A stretch of 64,000 nt of DNA from JAFDVL01 sp963794955 (GCA_963794955.1 CAWCGF010000023.1:62001-126000); one strand, 5' to 3'; numbered from the stretch's first letter, positions 9,148 through 21,593 are shown. Numbers and translations are program-made. Notes: generated by a model not told the origin, from the sequence alone.

Positions 9148-9611
9148 TGTGACTTCGGCTCCGGTAGATTTTTTTGCATACACACACTGTTTTCGATACC
9201 AACATATTGACCGTAATTTGGGATTCGTTCGTAGCCACTGCGTTGATACAGCCGAATCGCTTCCGGTTGCTTTTGCCCTGTCTCTAAAACGCAGCTTGCA
9301 GCGCCCACTTCACTCGCCCAAGCTTCCAATTCAGACAGGATTTGTTGCGCAATTCGCTGGCCCCGAAATTCAGGCCGGACGTACATGCGTTTGATTTCCA
9401 CAGTGCGGTCGGCATAAGGCTTGAAGGCACCACAACCGACTGCTTCGTTTTCTGCATAGACCACTACGACATGCTGAAGTTGATCAATCTTATTGAATTG
9501 CGCGTAAAACGGATGATCTGCGCCATCCCGAATTTGCAGGTCTTGATCTAACAGGCCGACCAGTGATTGAAAGTCCTTGTGGCTCGAATTGGTTCGTATA
9601 ACTTGATGCAT
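9144..9611 (-). CDS. GNAT family N-acetyltransferase
   Basis: The 155-residue protein shows the GNAT core: VVVYAENEAVGCGAFKPY (strand 2-3), VEIKRMYVRPEFRGQRIAQQIL (motif A, with the acetyl-CoA pyrophosphate loop RGQRIA) and ETGQKQPEAIRLYQRSGYERI (motif B). The acceptor substrate cannot be predicted. It starts 19 bases after the larger DUF1553 gene and overlaps the FAH gene by 4 bases, so it is co-transcribed. Confidence 0.87.
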   Translation of the reverse strand: MHQVIRTNSSHKDFQSLVGLLDQDLQIRDGADHPFYAQFNKIDQLQHVVVVYAENEAVGCGAFKPYADRTVEIKRMYVRPEFRGQRIAQQILSELEAWASEVGAASCVLETGQKQPEAIRLYQRSGYERIPNYGQYVGIENSVCMQKNLPEPKSQ

Positions 9612-9630
9612 CTCGCGTTCCTACTTGACC

Positions 9631-12600
9631 TCACTCTTTGGTAATCGTTGCATCCAAATTCAACAATACGCGCGCCACCAGTGTCCATGGTGCGAGTTCG
9701 TGCAAATCAATGCCCTCCGGCAAATTATTCATATCGGCAGCAGAAACATATACGGCACTCGCTGTCTTCCCTTTGAAATTGGCGCGTTGTTGTTGCAACA
9801 ACTTCGTCAACTCGGTCAATTCCACAGCATCCGGTTGGCGTCCCGTGCAAAGTTTATAGGCGTAGGTAAGCTTGTCGCGGTCAGTCGCTCCACCTTCTTT
9901 CCACACGCGCAAGGCCAAGCCCTGCGCAGCTTCCATAAATGTCACGTCGTTCAAGGTCGTCAAGGCTTGCAACGGCGTATTCGACTCGACGCGACGAGGG
10001 CAGGAAAAATCTCCCGCCGGAGCGTCAAAGGTGGACAGGCTTGGATAGGGTACATTGCGCTTCCAGAAAATGTACATTCCCCGGCGATAACGATCTTCGC
10101 CCTTCTCTGTCGGCCAGGGCAATTGCGCGCCGTAGCCTAAGCTCAACACGCCGTCAGGAATCGGCGGGTAAACGCTGGGACCACCGATTTTATGGCTCAG
10201 CAACCCGCTGGCGGCCAACGCGACATCGCGGACGATTTCCGCTTCGACCCGCAATCGTGGCGCGCGCGCCAACCAAAGATTGTAGGGGTCTTTGGCTTGT
10301 AAGAGTGGCGTAATTTTGGAGGACTGGCGATAGGTTGCCGAGTTCACAATCAAGCGGTGAACCTGCTTCATGTCCCATCCTTTGTCACGGAACTCAACCG
10401 CCAACCAATCCAGTAACTCAGGATGCGACGGCTTTTCACAACGATTGCCGAAATCTTCGGGCGTCGTCACTAAGCCTTGCCCAAAGTATTGCTGCCACAT
10501 GCGATTGACGATCACACGAGCGGTGAGCGGATTGTTTTTGTCCACGATCCATTGCGCTAAACCCAAGCGGTTGCGCGGCGCGGTTTGTGGGAAGGGGTGC
10601 AAAAACGAAGGCGTATTTGGTGTCACTTCATCGCCAGGGGTTTTCCAATCACCGCGTTTGAAAATGCGCGTGGTGCGCGTTTGGGATCGCTTCGCCAACG
10701 CCAAGGTTGACGGGCCATAGGGCCAATCCTTCAGCAAGTCGTCAATTTTCTTATTTGCCTCCGCCCATTCAGCAACCGTGGTGCGATAGTAACTGAACAT
10801 CTGACTTTGTTGTGCTACCGTTCGTTCACGCCGAGGAGTCGCTATGATTCGTCGCACCACGGGCGGGATAGGATCAGCCGTTGGGTTCGCATCAGTCGTG
10901 ACCGAGAGGCGGAAGCGTCCAATGTTCGGTTTGCCCCATGAGATGGATTCATCGAATTTGGAAGCGAGTTGGAAGGTGAAAAAAGTGCCGCCGTCATAAC
11001 CGACCGGCGCTTTTGTCGCGATGACGATATTGCGATCCTGATTACGTTTGACAGGGCCAAAATCGCTGTACCAATGCGTCTTCAGATTGCCGTCAATTAT
11101 ATTGCTGACCGGAAAGTCAGGCCGTTGCATATCGGCGGTTGCGTTGGTTAGCGCAATTTTTTCCAGCGCGTCCGTTTTGTTCAGCGGCGCGGCTTCGGCG
11201 ATGAATTCAGAAAAGTACAACGTACCATCCGCCGAACGTCCCGGCCCTTCACGCGGCAGGTTTTGATCGCGGATGAGTTCAATGCGAAAGCCCGTGATAC
11301 CTTTGACATTGGTCTTAGCCTTGACGATGTAGTTGTTCGCCGTCGCGTTGTCGCCTTTCGCAATGAACGAACCGTCTTCCAGCTTGTCAAATTTCACACC
11401 GAACGCCGCAAAGATTTCGGCATCAGTGACGGGTGTCCAATTGAGTTGATGTTGATTTTTCTTCTCCCAATCGGCCACGGCATCTTCCGGCATGCGGGAA
11501 ATTCTGCTTTTCAGATCCAATTCGATGTTGGCTATCTTGGACAAAATCTCAGCCCGTTTCTTGTTGATTTTTTCGTCCGGCACTTCGATTTCCGGCTCAT
11601 CATCGCTGTTAAGAAAGGCCAGAAACTGGTAATACTCGCGATGAATAATCGGATCGAATTTATGCGTGTGGCATTGCGCGCAATTAACCGTCAGACCCAG
11701 AAACGTTTTGCCCGTCGCGTCAATACGATCAATCAAGCCTTCGGTGCGGAACTGTTCCGGGTCAACGCCGCCCTCTTCGTTCTGCATCGAATTGCGCAGG
11801 AAGCCCGTCGCTACTTTTTGATCAAGCGTCGGGTTCGCCAATAAATCACCAGCCAACTGCTCAATCGTAAATTGATCGAACGGCTTGTTCTGATTGAAGG
11901 CTTTAATGACCCAATCCCGATACGGCCAGATCGAACGCGCGCGATCTTTCTCATAGCCATTGGTATCGGCATACCGCGCTGCATCCAACCACCAGCGCCC
12001 CCACCGCTCGCCGTAATGTGGCGAAGCTAACAGACGATCCACGAGCTTTTCGTAAGCATTGACTGATTTGTCCGCTAGGAACTCGTCTACTTCTTTGGGC
12101 GAAGGCGGCAAGCCCGTCAAATCAAGGCTCACGCGCCGCATCAAGCTCGCTTTGTCGGCTTCGGGCGAAGGTGTCAAGCCCTGTTTTTCCAGCATGGCAA
12201 ACACGAAGTTATCAATCGCATTGCTGGCTTTGAATTTCGTCGCAGGAACGCTTGGACGTTCTGGTTTGATGAAAGCCCAATGCTGATCAATTTTCACAGA
12301 AGCGGAATCTGGCCAGACCGCTCCTTCGTCTATCCAGCGTTTGATGAGCGCAATTTGCTCCGGCTTGAGCGCTTCGCCGCCCATCGGCATGCGAGCTTCG
12401 CCGCCTTCACCTAAAAGGCGATGAACGATGCGTGAATCGCTGCTATTGCCAGGCTGAATAACTTTTAGAGCAACTTGCTTAGTGTCGAGTCGTAAATAGC
12501 CGGACACCTTCGTCGCGCCATGACATTTCTCGCAATTGGCTTTGAAGATCGGCTGAATGTCGCGCACAAAATCTACAGTTTGCACGGCGCTAGTGTTTGC

Positions 12601-12663
12601 TTGCCAGCATACAGCTATAACCATCAGTAAGAAAAAAACAGAAAGTATGATTCGTTTCAGCAT
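9631..12663 (-). CDS. PSD1 cytochrome / DUF1549 / DUF1553 protein
   Basis: The 1010-residue protein has a signal peptide (MLKRIILSVFFLLMVIAV) and then a planctomycete-type cytochrome (PSD1) domain with CEKCH at residues 44-48. DUF1549 begins near residue 150 (LTGLPPSPKEVDEFLADKS, HYGERWGRWWLDAARYADTNG) and includes NCAQCHTHKFDPI, which could hold another haem or metal. A beta-rich middle region follows (ITGFRIELIRD, FRLSVTTDANP). DUF1553 runs from about residue 695 (NRLGLAQWIVDKNNPLTARV, TTPEDFGNRCEKPSHPELLDW) to the end. These are secreted redox-linked proteins of unknown biochemical activity. The gene lies 30 bases after a shorter paralogue. Confidence 0.9.
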   Translation of the reverse strand: MLKRIILSVFFLLMVIAVCWQANTSAVQTVDFVRDIQPIFKANCEKCHGATKVSGYLRLDTKQVALKVIQPGNSSDSRIVHRLLGEGGEARMPMGGEALKPEQIALIKRWIDEGAVWPDSASVKIDQHWAFIKPERPSVPATKFKASNAIDNFVFAMLEKQGLTPSPEADKASLMRRVSLDLTGLPPSPKEVDEFLADKSVNAYEKLVDRLLASPHYGERWGRWWLDAARYADTNGYEKDRARSIWPYRDWVIKAFNQNKPFDQFTIEQLAGDLLANPTLDQKVATGFLRNSMQNEEGGVDPEQFRTEGLIDRIDATGKTFLGLTVNCAQCHTHKFDPIIHREYYQFLAFLNSDDEPEIEVPDEKINKKRAEILSKIANIELDLKSRISRMPEDAVADWEKKNQHQLNWTPVTDAEIFAAFGVKFDKLEDGSFIAKGDNATANNYIVKAKTNVKGITGFRIELIRDQNLPREGPGRSADGTLYFSEFIAEAAPLNKTDALEKIALTNATADMQRPDFPVSNIIDGNLKTHWYSDFGPVKRNQDRNIVIATKAPVGYDGGTFFTFQLASKFDESISWGKPNIGRFRLSVTTDANPTADPIPPVVRRIIATPRRERTVAQQSQMFSYYRTTVAEWAEANKKIDDLLKDWPYGPSTLALAKRSQTRTTRIFKRGDWKTPGDEVTPNTPSFLHPFPQTAPRNRLGLAQWIVDKNNPLTARVIVNRMWQQYFGQGLVTTPEDFGNRCEKPSHPELLDWLAVEFRDKGWDMKQVHRLIVNSATYRQSSKITPLLQAKDPYNLWLARAPRLRVEAEIVRDVALAASGLLSHKIGGPSVYPPIPDGVLSLGYGAQLPWPTEKGEDRYRRGMYIFWKRNVPYPSLSTFDAPAGDFSCPRRVESNTPLQALTTLNDVTFMEAAQGLALRVWKEGGATDRDKLTYAYKLCTGRQPDAVELTELTKLLQQQRANFKGKTASAVYVSAADMNNLPEGIDLHELAPWTLVARVLLNLDATITKE

Positions 12664-12693
12664 TGGATAATCCCAGAAAGTAAGAAGCGATTT

Positions 12694-15426
12694 TTATTCT
12701 TTCGTAATCGTCTCGTCCAAATTCAACAGTACACGTGCAATCATCGTCCATGGCGCGACGTCATGCAAGTTCACGCCTTCGGGCAAATCGTTCAAATCCG
12801 CTGCCGTCACGTATACTGCGCGCGAGGTGTTCCCGCTAAAATTCGCCCGTTGCTGTTGCAGCAATTTCGCCAACTCATCCATCTCCACGGCATCTGGCTT
12901 TCGTGCAGTGCAAAGCCGAAAGGCATAGGTGATCTTGTCACGATCTGTTGTGCCTCCTTCCTGAAAGACACGTAAGGCCAATGCCTGCGCTGCTTCCATA
13001 AACGTCGCGTCGTTCAGCGTTGTCAACGATTGCAGTGGAGTATTGGAGCGAGTGCGGCGCGTACAGGCAAAGTCAGCTGTGGGTTGGTCGAATAAAGCTA
13101 ACCCTGGATATGGCATGCTGCGTTTCCAAAAGGTATACATTCCGCGCCGATAGCGATCTTCGCCGCTACTAACTTCCCACTTGCCAAAGTTGCCATAGCC
13201 CAATCCCATGACGCCATCGGGAATCGGAGGAAATACGCTGGGGCCGCCCATTTTGCGGCTCAGCAGACCAGCGGCCATCAGGGCAATATCGCGGATGGTT
13301 TCAGCCTCTACCCGCAAACGCGGCGCACGTGCTAACCAGCGATTAGTTGGATCCGCTTCGTGTAGTTTCGGCGTGAGCGTGGACGATTGCCGATACGTGG
13401 CCGAGGTGAGGATCAACCGATGCAGTTGTTTGAGGTCTTTGCCGTTATCCCAAAATTCGCGCGCTAGCCAATCCAACAATTCAGGATGTGATGGACTTTC
13501 GCATCGTGTGCCGAAGTCTTCCGGTGTCGTTACCAACCCTGTTCCGAAATACTGTTGCCAGATGCGATTGACGATCACGCGGGCAGTGAGTGGATTGTCG
13601 CTGGCGACCATCCACTGCGCCAAGCCCAAGCGATTGCGCGGCACGTTGCCGGGAAACGGATGCAAGACAGTTGGCGTGTCCGGCGGGATAATTCCCGCTT
13701 CCGGGCGCTTCCAATCGCCACGCCGGAAGATGTGCGTTGCGCGCGGCTTGAAGCGATCCGCCAGGGTCAGCGTTGTCGTAGCAGCAGGCCAACCATTGAA
13801 GACTTGCGCGATTTCCTTGTTGGGTTCCGCGCATTTTGCATCAACGGAAAAGTAATACGTCAATAATTCGCGGTTTTGCGCAGCAGTTCGTTGCGAAATA
13901 GGAAGCGAAACGATACGACGAATTCGTGGGGGTAGCAAATCGGCTTGAGGATTTGGCTCATTTGTAACAGACAAACGAAACCGCCCGATGATTTGGACTT
14001 TGCCGGCATCGTTGAAGAGCTTGAAAGTCAACTTAGTGCCAGTTGCAAAACCAAAAGGCTGACTAGCGGTGAACACCAGATGACGATCCTGATTGCGACG
14101 GCCTGGGCCGGCGTCGCTGTTCCAGCCCGTTTTCCGATCTCCGTCAATGGCCAGTTTTGCCGGAGCATCAGCGCGCTCAAAATCCGATGAACATTGGCTG
14201 AACGTGATTTTTTGCGTTTGCTCAGGATGGTCTGCCGGGCTGGCTTCGAGCATAAGTTCGGACAAGATAAGCGCGCCATCATCAGAAACGCCCGGGCCAT
14301 TTCTCGGCAATTTATGATCGGTCAGCAAATCCAGCTTAATGCCGGTAATGTTTTGGACGTTCGTGTTGGCAGTGACGGTGAAATACGCTTCGGGATAACG
14401 ATAGGATTCGACCCGTATCGAATGATCGTCATAGCGTTCATCCACTTTGGCGCGATCTGAATAGAACGTAGCGATGTCCAGCGGTGTCCAGTTCGCTTTG
14501 AATTGCCGCGCTTGTTGTTCCCACGTGGAAAACCGCTGCTGAAAGTTCGCATCCTTCGCAATGAACGCATCCTCAAGCGCCGCCATCTGGCGCGTAATCT
14601 CAGCGCGTTTCTGAGTGACCGCTTCGCTTGGAACTTCCAGCAAGGGTTCGTCGTCGCTGTTGAGGAACGCATAAAATTGGTAATACTCCTCGTGCTTGAT
14701 CGGGTCGAATTTATGCGTGTGGCATTGCGCGCAATTGATCGTCAGCCCCAGGAATGCTTTGCCAACCGTGTCTACGCGATCAATGATTTCTTCCGTGCGA
14801 AATTGCTCAGGCTCAACCCCGCCTTCCTCATTGCGCATCGAATTGCGCAGGAAGCCCGTGGCAATTTTGTTCTCCAATGTGGAGTTCGGCAGCAGGTCGC
14901 CCGCCAGTTGCTCAATCGCAAATTGATCGAACGGCTTATTTTGATTGAAGGCGTTAATCACCCAATCCCGGTACGGCCAAATCGAACGCGGCAAGTCTTT
15001 CTCAAAGCCATTCGTATCGGCATACCGCGCCGCATCCAACCACCAGCGCGCCCATTTTTCGCCATAATGCGGAGATGCCAACAAACGGTCTACCAGCTTT
15101 TCATAAGCATCAGGCGATTTGTCAGCCAGAAAGTTGTCTATCTCTTTGAGCGTTGGCGGCAAGCCCGTCAAATCAAGGCTCAAACGACGAATGAGCGTCG
15201 TCCTATTGGCTTCGGGCGCAGGTGTAAGGCTTTCATTTTCGAGACGCGCGAGAATGAAATGGTCAATCGGATTGCGCATCCAACGTTTGTTTTTGACGAA
15301 TGGAAGCACAGGCCGAAGAGGGGCAATAAACGCCCAGTGTTTGGTTTCAGCCGAGGTTTGAAATCCGAGGAAGAACAATATCCCGCCAGCCCCGAACAAA
15401 AACGCTGTAATGAAAAGCCGCCTCAT
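12694..15426 (-). CDS. DUF1549/DUF1553 protein without the PSD1 haem domain
   Basis: The 910-residue protein is a close paralogue of the next gene in the operon: both share LTGLPP, LDAARYADTNG, NCAQCHTHKFDPI, NRLGLAQW and TTPEDFG in the same order. The N-terminus is a signal peptide (MRRLFITAFLFGAGGILFFLG) that leads almost directly into DUF1549; the PSD1 cytochrome of the partner is missing. Only the CAQCH within DUF1549 remains as a CxxCH motif. A tandem duplication with loss or gain of the cytochrome domain is the simplest reading. Placed 7 bases after the DinB-like gene stop and 30 bases before the paralogue. Confidence 0.9.
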   Translation of the reverse strand: MRRLFITAFLFGAGGILFFLGFQTSAETKHWAFIAPLRPVLPFVKNKRWMRNPIDHFILARLENESLTPAPEANRTTLIRRLSLDLTGLPPTLKEIDNFLADKSPDAYEKLVDRLLASPHYGEKWARWWLDAARYADTNGFEKDLPRSIWPYRDWVINAFNQNKPFDQFAIEQLAGDLLPNSTLENKIATGFLRNSMRNEEGGVEPEQFRTEEIIDRVDTVGKAFLGLTINCAQCHTHKFDPIKHEEYYQFYAFLNSDDEPLLEVPSEAVTQKRAEITRQMAALEDAFIAKDANFQQRFSTWEQQARQFKANWTPLDIATFYSDRAKVDERYDDHSIRVESYRYPEAYFTVTANTNVQNITGIKLDLLTDHKLPRNGPGVSDDGALILSELMLEASPADHPEQTQKITFSQCSSDFERADAPAKLAIDGDRKTGWNSDAGPGRRNQDRHLVFTASQPFGFATGTKLTFKLFNDAGKVQIIGRFRLSVTNEPNPQADLLPPRIRRIVSLPISQRTAAQNRELLTYYFSVDAKCAEPNKEIAQVFNGWPAATTTLTLADRFKPRATHIFRRGDWKRPEAGIIPPDTPTVLHPFPGNVPRNRLGLAQWMVASDNPLTARVIVNRIWQQYFGTGLVTTPEDFGTRCESPSHPELLDWLAREFWDNGKDLKQLHRLILTSATYRQSSTLTPKLHEADPTNRWLARAPRLRVEAETIRDIALMAAGLLSRKMGGPSVFPPIPDGVMGLGYGNFGKWEVSSGEDRYRRGMYTFWKRSMPYPGLALFDQPTADFACTRRTRSNTPLQSLTTLNDATFMEAAQALALRVFQEGGTTDRDKITYAFRLCTARKPDAVEMDELAKLLQQQRANFSGNTSRAVYVTAADLNDLPEGVNLHDVAPWTMIARVLLNLDETITKE

Positions 15427-15433
15427 AATTTTA

Positions 15434-16027
15434 TTACGCCGAAGGTAATTCGGTTTCTGCTACCACGTTATTCCACAACGCGCCGCGTTTCGGCTGTGCG
15501 CCTGCATTGAAGGTCGCCGAGTGCCCGCGCGGGATGCTCAACGATTGCCAGTGATCGGCAGCAAGGTGCTTCGCCCAAAACACGATTTGTCCGACATGTG
15601 CGGCATAATGTGTGAGTTGCCGATTGATCGCTTCGATCACAGAGTGCGGTTCATTGCGAATCAGAATCGCGCGGCCTATATCCTCAACCTTGAGCGAAGC
15701 CAATGTCTCAAACAGACATTGCCAGCCCGCTTCCCACTTTGCTTGTAGCACGTCTTTCGTTTCGCCTTCTTCGATCACGAATTCTGAATCACGATGACGA
15801 TCCGGCTTTTCGCCGTCAGTGGTAAAAATGTCCGTCCATCGTGAACGCAAGTTGCCTGCGACATGCTTGACGATCACAGCCAGGCTGTTTGACTCAGCAT
15901 CCAGCACAACGAACCAATCATCATCCGTAACTTGTGCTAAAGCGCGGTCAGCCTGTTTTTTCAAGGCACGAAATTGACGACGCGAGTCTTTCAGATAAAT
16001 CGCCAGCGGATCGTTATCCGTGCTCAT
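15434..16027 (-). CDS. DinB-like protein (DUF1572)
   Basis: The 197-residue protein is an all-helical DinB/YfiT-like protein of the DUF1572 group. DIFTTDGEKPDRHRDSEF, ETLASLKVEDIGRAILIR and the conserved NRQLTHYAAHVGQIVFWAKHL are visible; histidines equivalent to the DinB metal triad are present (HVAG, HYAAHVGQ). DinB-superfamily proteins bind a divalent metal and some are thiol-dependent transferases; this subgroup has no assigned role. The gene sits between the PQQ dehydrogenase (5 bases) and a DUF1553 protein (7 bases), so it is in the same transcript. Confidence 0.83.
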   Translation of the reverse strand: MSTDNDPLAIYLKDSRRQFRALKKQADRALAQVTDDDWFVVLDAESNSLAVIVKHVAGNLRSRWTDIFTTDGEKPDRHRDSEFVIEEGETKDVLQAKWEAGWQCLFETLASLKVEDIGRAILIRNEPHSVIEAINRQLTHYAAHVGQIVFWAKHLAADHWQSLSIPRGHSATFNAGAQPKRGALWNNVVAETELPSA

Positions 16028-16032
16028 AAAGC

Positions 16033-18384
16033 TTACTCCAGGCTACTTTCCGGCAACGCCCAACTGAACAGCATGCCGCCAATCGAACACGCCACGAATT
16101 GCCGCCCATTCACGGCATAGCTAATTGGTGAAGCGTGCGGGTCGCCGCCCGTTTGTGTCTTCCACAGCAACTTGCCTGTCTTGGAATTGAAGCCCAGCAC
16201 ATAGCCATCTGCCGTCGTTGCAAAGGTCACGCCACCGGCGGTTGCTAGCAAGCCATTGCCTAAGCCTCCCGCGTTCAGTTTAAAATCCCACATCTTCTTG
16301 CCGGTGGTTGGATCAAGTGCCATCACGCCGCCCCAATCTTTTTCGCCGGGCGGGAAGAATCTGCCGCCCCAATACGATTTGCCGACTTCAAATTTCTGCT
16401 CTTCCTTGACGTAGATGTTACCTTGTTCTTTATAGGTAAGAATGAAATACCCGGTTTCAGGATCAAACGAAGGGGATTGCCAATTGGTCGCGCCCGCTAG
16501 GTTCGGATAGACCAGTACGCCTTCTGCCGAAGGTTCCTTGCCTGCCATAATCGGACGGCCTTTCGCATCCAATCCCGTCGCCCAATTTTGTCGCGCGAAG
16601 GGTGTGCCGAATAAAAATTCGCCCGTCGTCCGATCCAGTACATAAAAGAACGCATTGCGTTGGGCGGTGATGAGCAACTTGCGCGGTTGCCCCTTCCAGG
16701 GCATATCCACCAGCATCGGAGTTTCGTTCGCGTCCCAGTCAAACATATCGTGGGGCATGAATTGGAAATGCCATTTGCGCTTGCCAGTTTTCGGATCAAG
16801 CGCGACAACCGAACAGGTAAACAGATTGTCGCCTTTGCGCACATCACCATTCAAATCCGGCCCTGGATTGCCGACTTGCCAATACAGTGTATCGGTCTCA
16901 GGATCGTATGTTCCGGTTGTCCATGTCGTGCCTGCGCCGTTTTTCCAACTATCGCCTGCCCACGTTTCGTTGCCGAATTCGCCCGGCCCCGGAATTGTCC
17001 AGAAGCGCCATAACCGTTTGCCCGTGGCCGGATCATAGGCGTCAATAAAACCGCGCACGCCATATTCGCCGCCGCCAATCCCCGTGATGATTTTGTCTTT
17101 GAGCGCAAGCGGAGCCATATACGAGAAATGGCCTTCCGAAGCCTTGGCCATTTCGACTTTCCAAAGCTCGCGGCCTGTCTTGGCATCCAGCGCCACGACG
17201 TACGCATCCGCTGTGGTCAAAAACAAGCGTCCGTCCAGCATCGCCAAGCCGCGATTCGGTTGGCCTGGCGTATAGGTTTTCGGATCAGCGGGATTGTATT
17301 TGTACGTCCATAAGGCTTTACCCGTCGCGGCATCCAGCGCATACGCAAAGTTCGACGCTGCTGTCGTGTACATAATGCCGTCCACAACTAAGGGCGAAGC
17401 CTGCAAGCCCCCATTGCCTTGCGGCTGAAACGTCCACGCGGTTTGCATCTGCGCGACGTTCGTTAGGTTAATTTGCTTGAGCAGCGAGTAATGACGGCCT
17501 TCGTAATCGCCGAAGTAGGTGAACCAGTTATGCGGCTCTTTGCGCGAATTGACGATGCGGTCATAAGCCAAGCCGCCTTTCATCGGCATTGCTGCGGCTT
17601 TCGACAAGTCCGGCGTCTTCAGCGATTTCAAATAGGCAATCAGATTATCCATTTGCTCGGCATTCAAGCTTGTTCCGTAGTTGGCCGGCATAATGGATTT
17701 CTCGGCGTACTTGATCTCGGCCAAATCCTTTTTCTTAAGCAAGTGGAACTCTTCCTCACGGCTAAATAAAGCCAGCGAAAAGGAATCTTCGTTGCGGCGT
17801 AAACCACGAATCGTTTTGCCGTCTTTGGTTTTCACTTCAACAAAATTTGGCGTGTAGCCTTCGTCCGAGCCAGGTTTCAAAATGCGCTTTTTCAAGTCGT
17901 CTACGCTCAAGTTGCCAATCGTCGAAAGATCGGGCGCGTAGCGGCTACCACTGCCGTTTACCATGTGACAACCGACGCAATTCGCTTTAAAAACGGCTTC
18001 GCCTGCCGTGACGTTGCCCATGATTTTTTCTGTGCTGCCGCCGCCCATAACGCGCAGAAAGCTCACTACCTGCCAAACTTCTTCATCCTTCAAGCCCATC
18101 GCAGGCATCGCAGTGCCGCTGACGCCGTTCTTGATGACCTCAAACAATTGGGCGTCTTCGTTACCACGCTTGAAGGTGCCTTTATTGACCGCCGGGCCGC
18201 GCCCGCCATCGCCTTTAGAGCCGTGACACCCCGCGCACATGGCATCGTAGGTGCGCTTGCCCGCTTCAATAGCTGGAGCGTTACCCTCAAAGGGATTCTT
18301 GCCAGGACCGTGTTGGGCCAAAAGTAAAAGCGTGCAGCAACTCAGCAATAAGAAAGTGATAAGCAACTGGTTCGATCTGGTCAT
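16033..18384 (-). CDS. Di-haem PQQ-dependent dehydrogenase
   Basis: The 783-residue protein starts at ATG 18384 (MTRSNQLLITFLLLSCCTL), preceded by GAGG; a far upstream start would add 46 residues without a signal peptide. Haem motifs CAGCH (residues 50-54) and CVGCH (136-140) lie in two tandem cytochrome domains. The quinoprotein propeller begins near residue 290, with IMYTTAASNFAYALDAATGK, FMPHDMFDWDANETPML and FFYVLDRTTGEFLFGTP typical of PQQ alcohol dehydrogenases. It should oxidise a periplasmic substrate and pass electrons via its own haems. It heads the long minus-strand operon of DUF1553 and DUF1501 proteins and has the same architecture as 1-2144. Confidence 0.92.
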   Translation of the reverse strand: MTRSNQLLITFLLLSCCTLLLLAQHGPGKNPFEGNAPAIEAGKRTYDAMCAGCHGSKGDGGRGPAVNKGTFKRGNEDAQLFEVIKNGVSGTAMPAMGLKDEEVWQVVSFLRVMGGGSTEKIMGNVTAGEAVFKANCVGCHMVNGSGSRYAPDLSTIGNLSVDDLKKRILKPGSDEGYTPNFVEVKTKDGKTIRGLRRNEDSFSLALFSREEEFHLLKKKDLAEIKYAEKSIMPANYGTSLNAEQMDNLIAYLKSLKTPDLSKAAAMPMKGGLAYDRIVNSRKEPHNWFTYFGDYEGRHYSLLKQINLTNVAQMQTAWTFQPQGNGGLQASPLVVDGIMYTTAASNFAYALDAATGKALWTYKYNPADPKTYTPGQPNRGLAMLDGRLFLTTADAYVVALDAKTGRELWKVEMAKASEGHFSYMAPLALKDKIITGIGGGEYGVRGFIDAYDPATGKRLWRFWTIPGPGEFGNETWAGDSWKNGAGTTWTTGTYDPETDTLYWQVGNPGPDLNGDVRKGDNLFTCSVVALDPKTGKRKWHFQFMPHDMFDWDANETPMLVDMPWKGQPRKLLITAQRNAFFYVLDRTTGEFLFGTPFARQNWATGLDAKGRPIMAGKEPSAEGVLVYPNLAGATNWQSPSFDPETGYFILTYKEQGNIYVKEEQKFEVGKSYWGGRFFPPGEKDWGGVMALDPTTGKKMWDFKLNAGGLGNGLLATAGGVTFATTADGYVLGFNSKTGKLLWKTQTGGDPHASPISYAVNGRQFVACSIGGMLFSWALPESSLE

Positions 18385-18649
18385 GTAGAGCCTCATTGAT
18401 AGTCGTATTGTAATTTGGGCAAATTTGAGCGACGCAAAATTTACCATTAACACACGGCTGCAAGCCATAGTTTTGCAACCAGGATATTGATAAGCAACTG
18501 ATTTTTTATCATCTTTGCGCACAAAGACGATATTTAGGTTGCGCTCCTGAATTCCGGTTGCGTCACCGAGTTTCGTGTGGTACTTATTTCCCGCCTAAGA
18601 GCGAGATAAACCCCTGTATTGATTGCCCTCATATCTCACAAGCAAAATG

Positions 18650-18675
18650 TACAGCAGACTTTCCAGTTTGCTGTA
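18650..18675. repeat. Imperfect palindrome, first copy of an AGCAAACT-type hairpin
   Basis: TACAGCAGACT (18650-18660) and AGTTTGCTGTA (18665-18675) form an 11-base stem with one mismatch around TTCC. A related hairpin occurs about 110 bases downstream. Such small palindromes resemble REP-type intergenic elements. Confidence 0.5.
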
Positions 18676-18761
18676 GTGTTCCCCGACGATCTGCGCGGGG
18701 AGCCGGTAGCAAACTAGAACATTCACTCCGGCGCTCGCCAGCGCTCAGCGTTGAAGGTCAG

Positions 18762-18783
18762 CAGCAAACTAGCAGGTTTGCTG
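18762..18783. repeat. Second AGCAAACT-type hairpin, just before the DUF1800 start codon
   Basis: CAGCAAAC (18762-18769) pairs with GTTTGCTG (18776-18783) around a 6-base loop. It ends 9 bases before ATG 18793, where a ribosome binding site would normally sit, and no Shine-Dalgarno sequence is visible there. It shares its arm sequence with the hairpin at 18650. Confidence 0.5.
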
Positions 18784-18792
18784 TACATTTAT

Positions 18793-21579
<2,787 letters not shown>

Positions 21580-21593
21580 TCGGCACGGCTTTG

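Larger units (their letters stand above)
18385..18792. other. Divergent intergenic region between the PQQ operon and the DUF1800 operon
   Basis: This 408-base space separates two divergent operons, so promoters for both are expected. No strong -35/-10 pair was recognised on either strand. Two related hairpins (listed separately) lie in its right half. The codons just upstream of 18384 are open but read as leader, not protein. Confidence 0.5.

Noticed and set aside
14503..15510. A long open frame on the plus strand opposite the DUF1549/DUF1553 gene
   Set aside because: It is the complement-frame shadow of a conserved gene; the protein has no domain and a composition typical of antisense frames.
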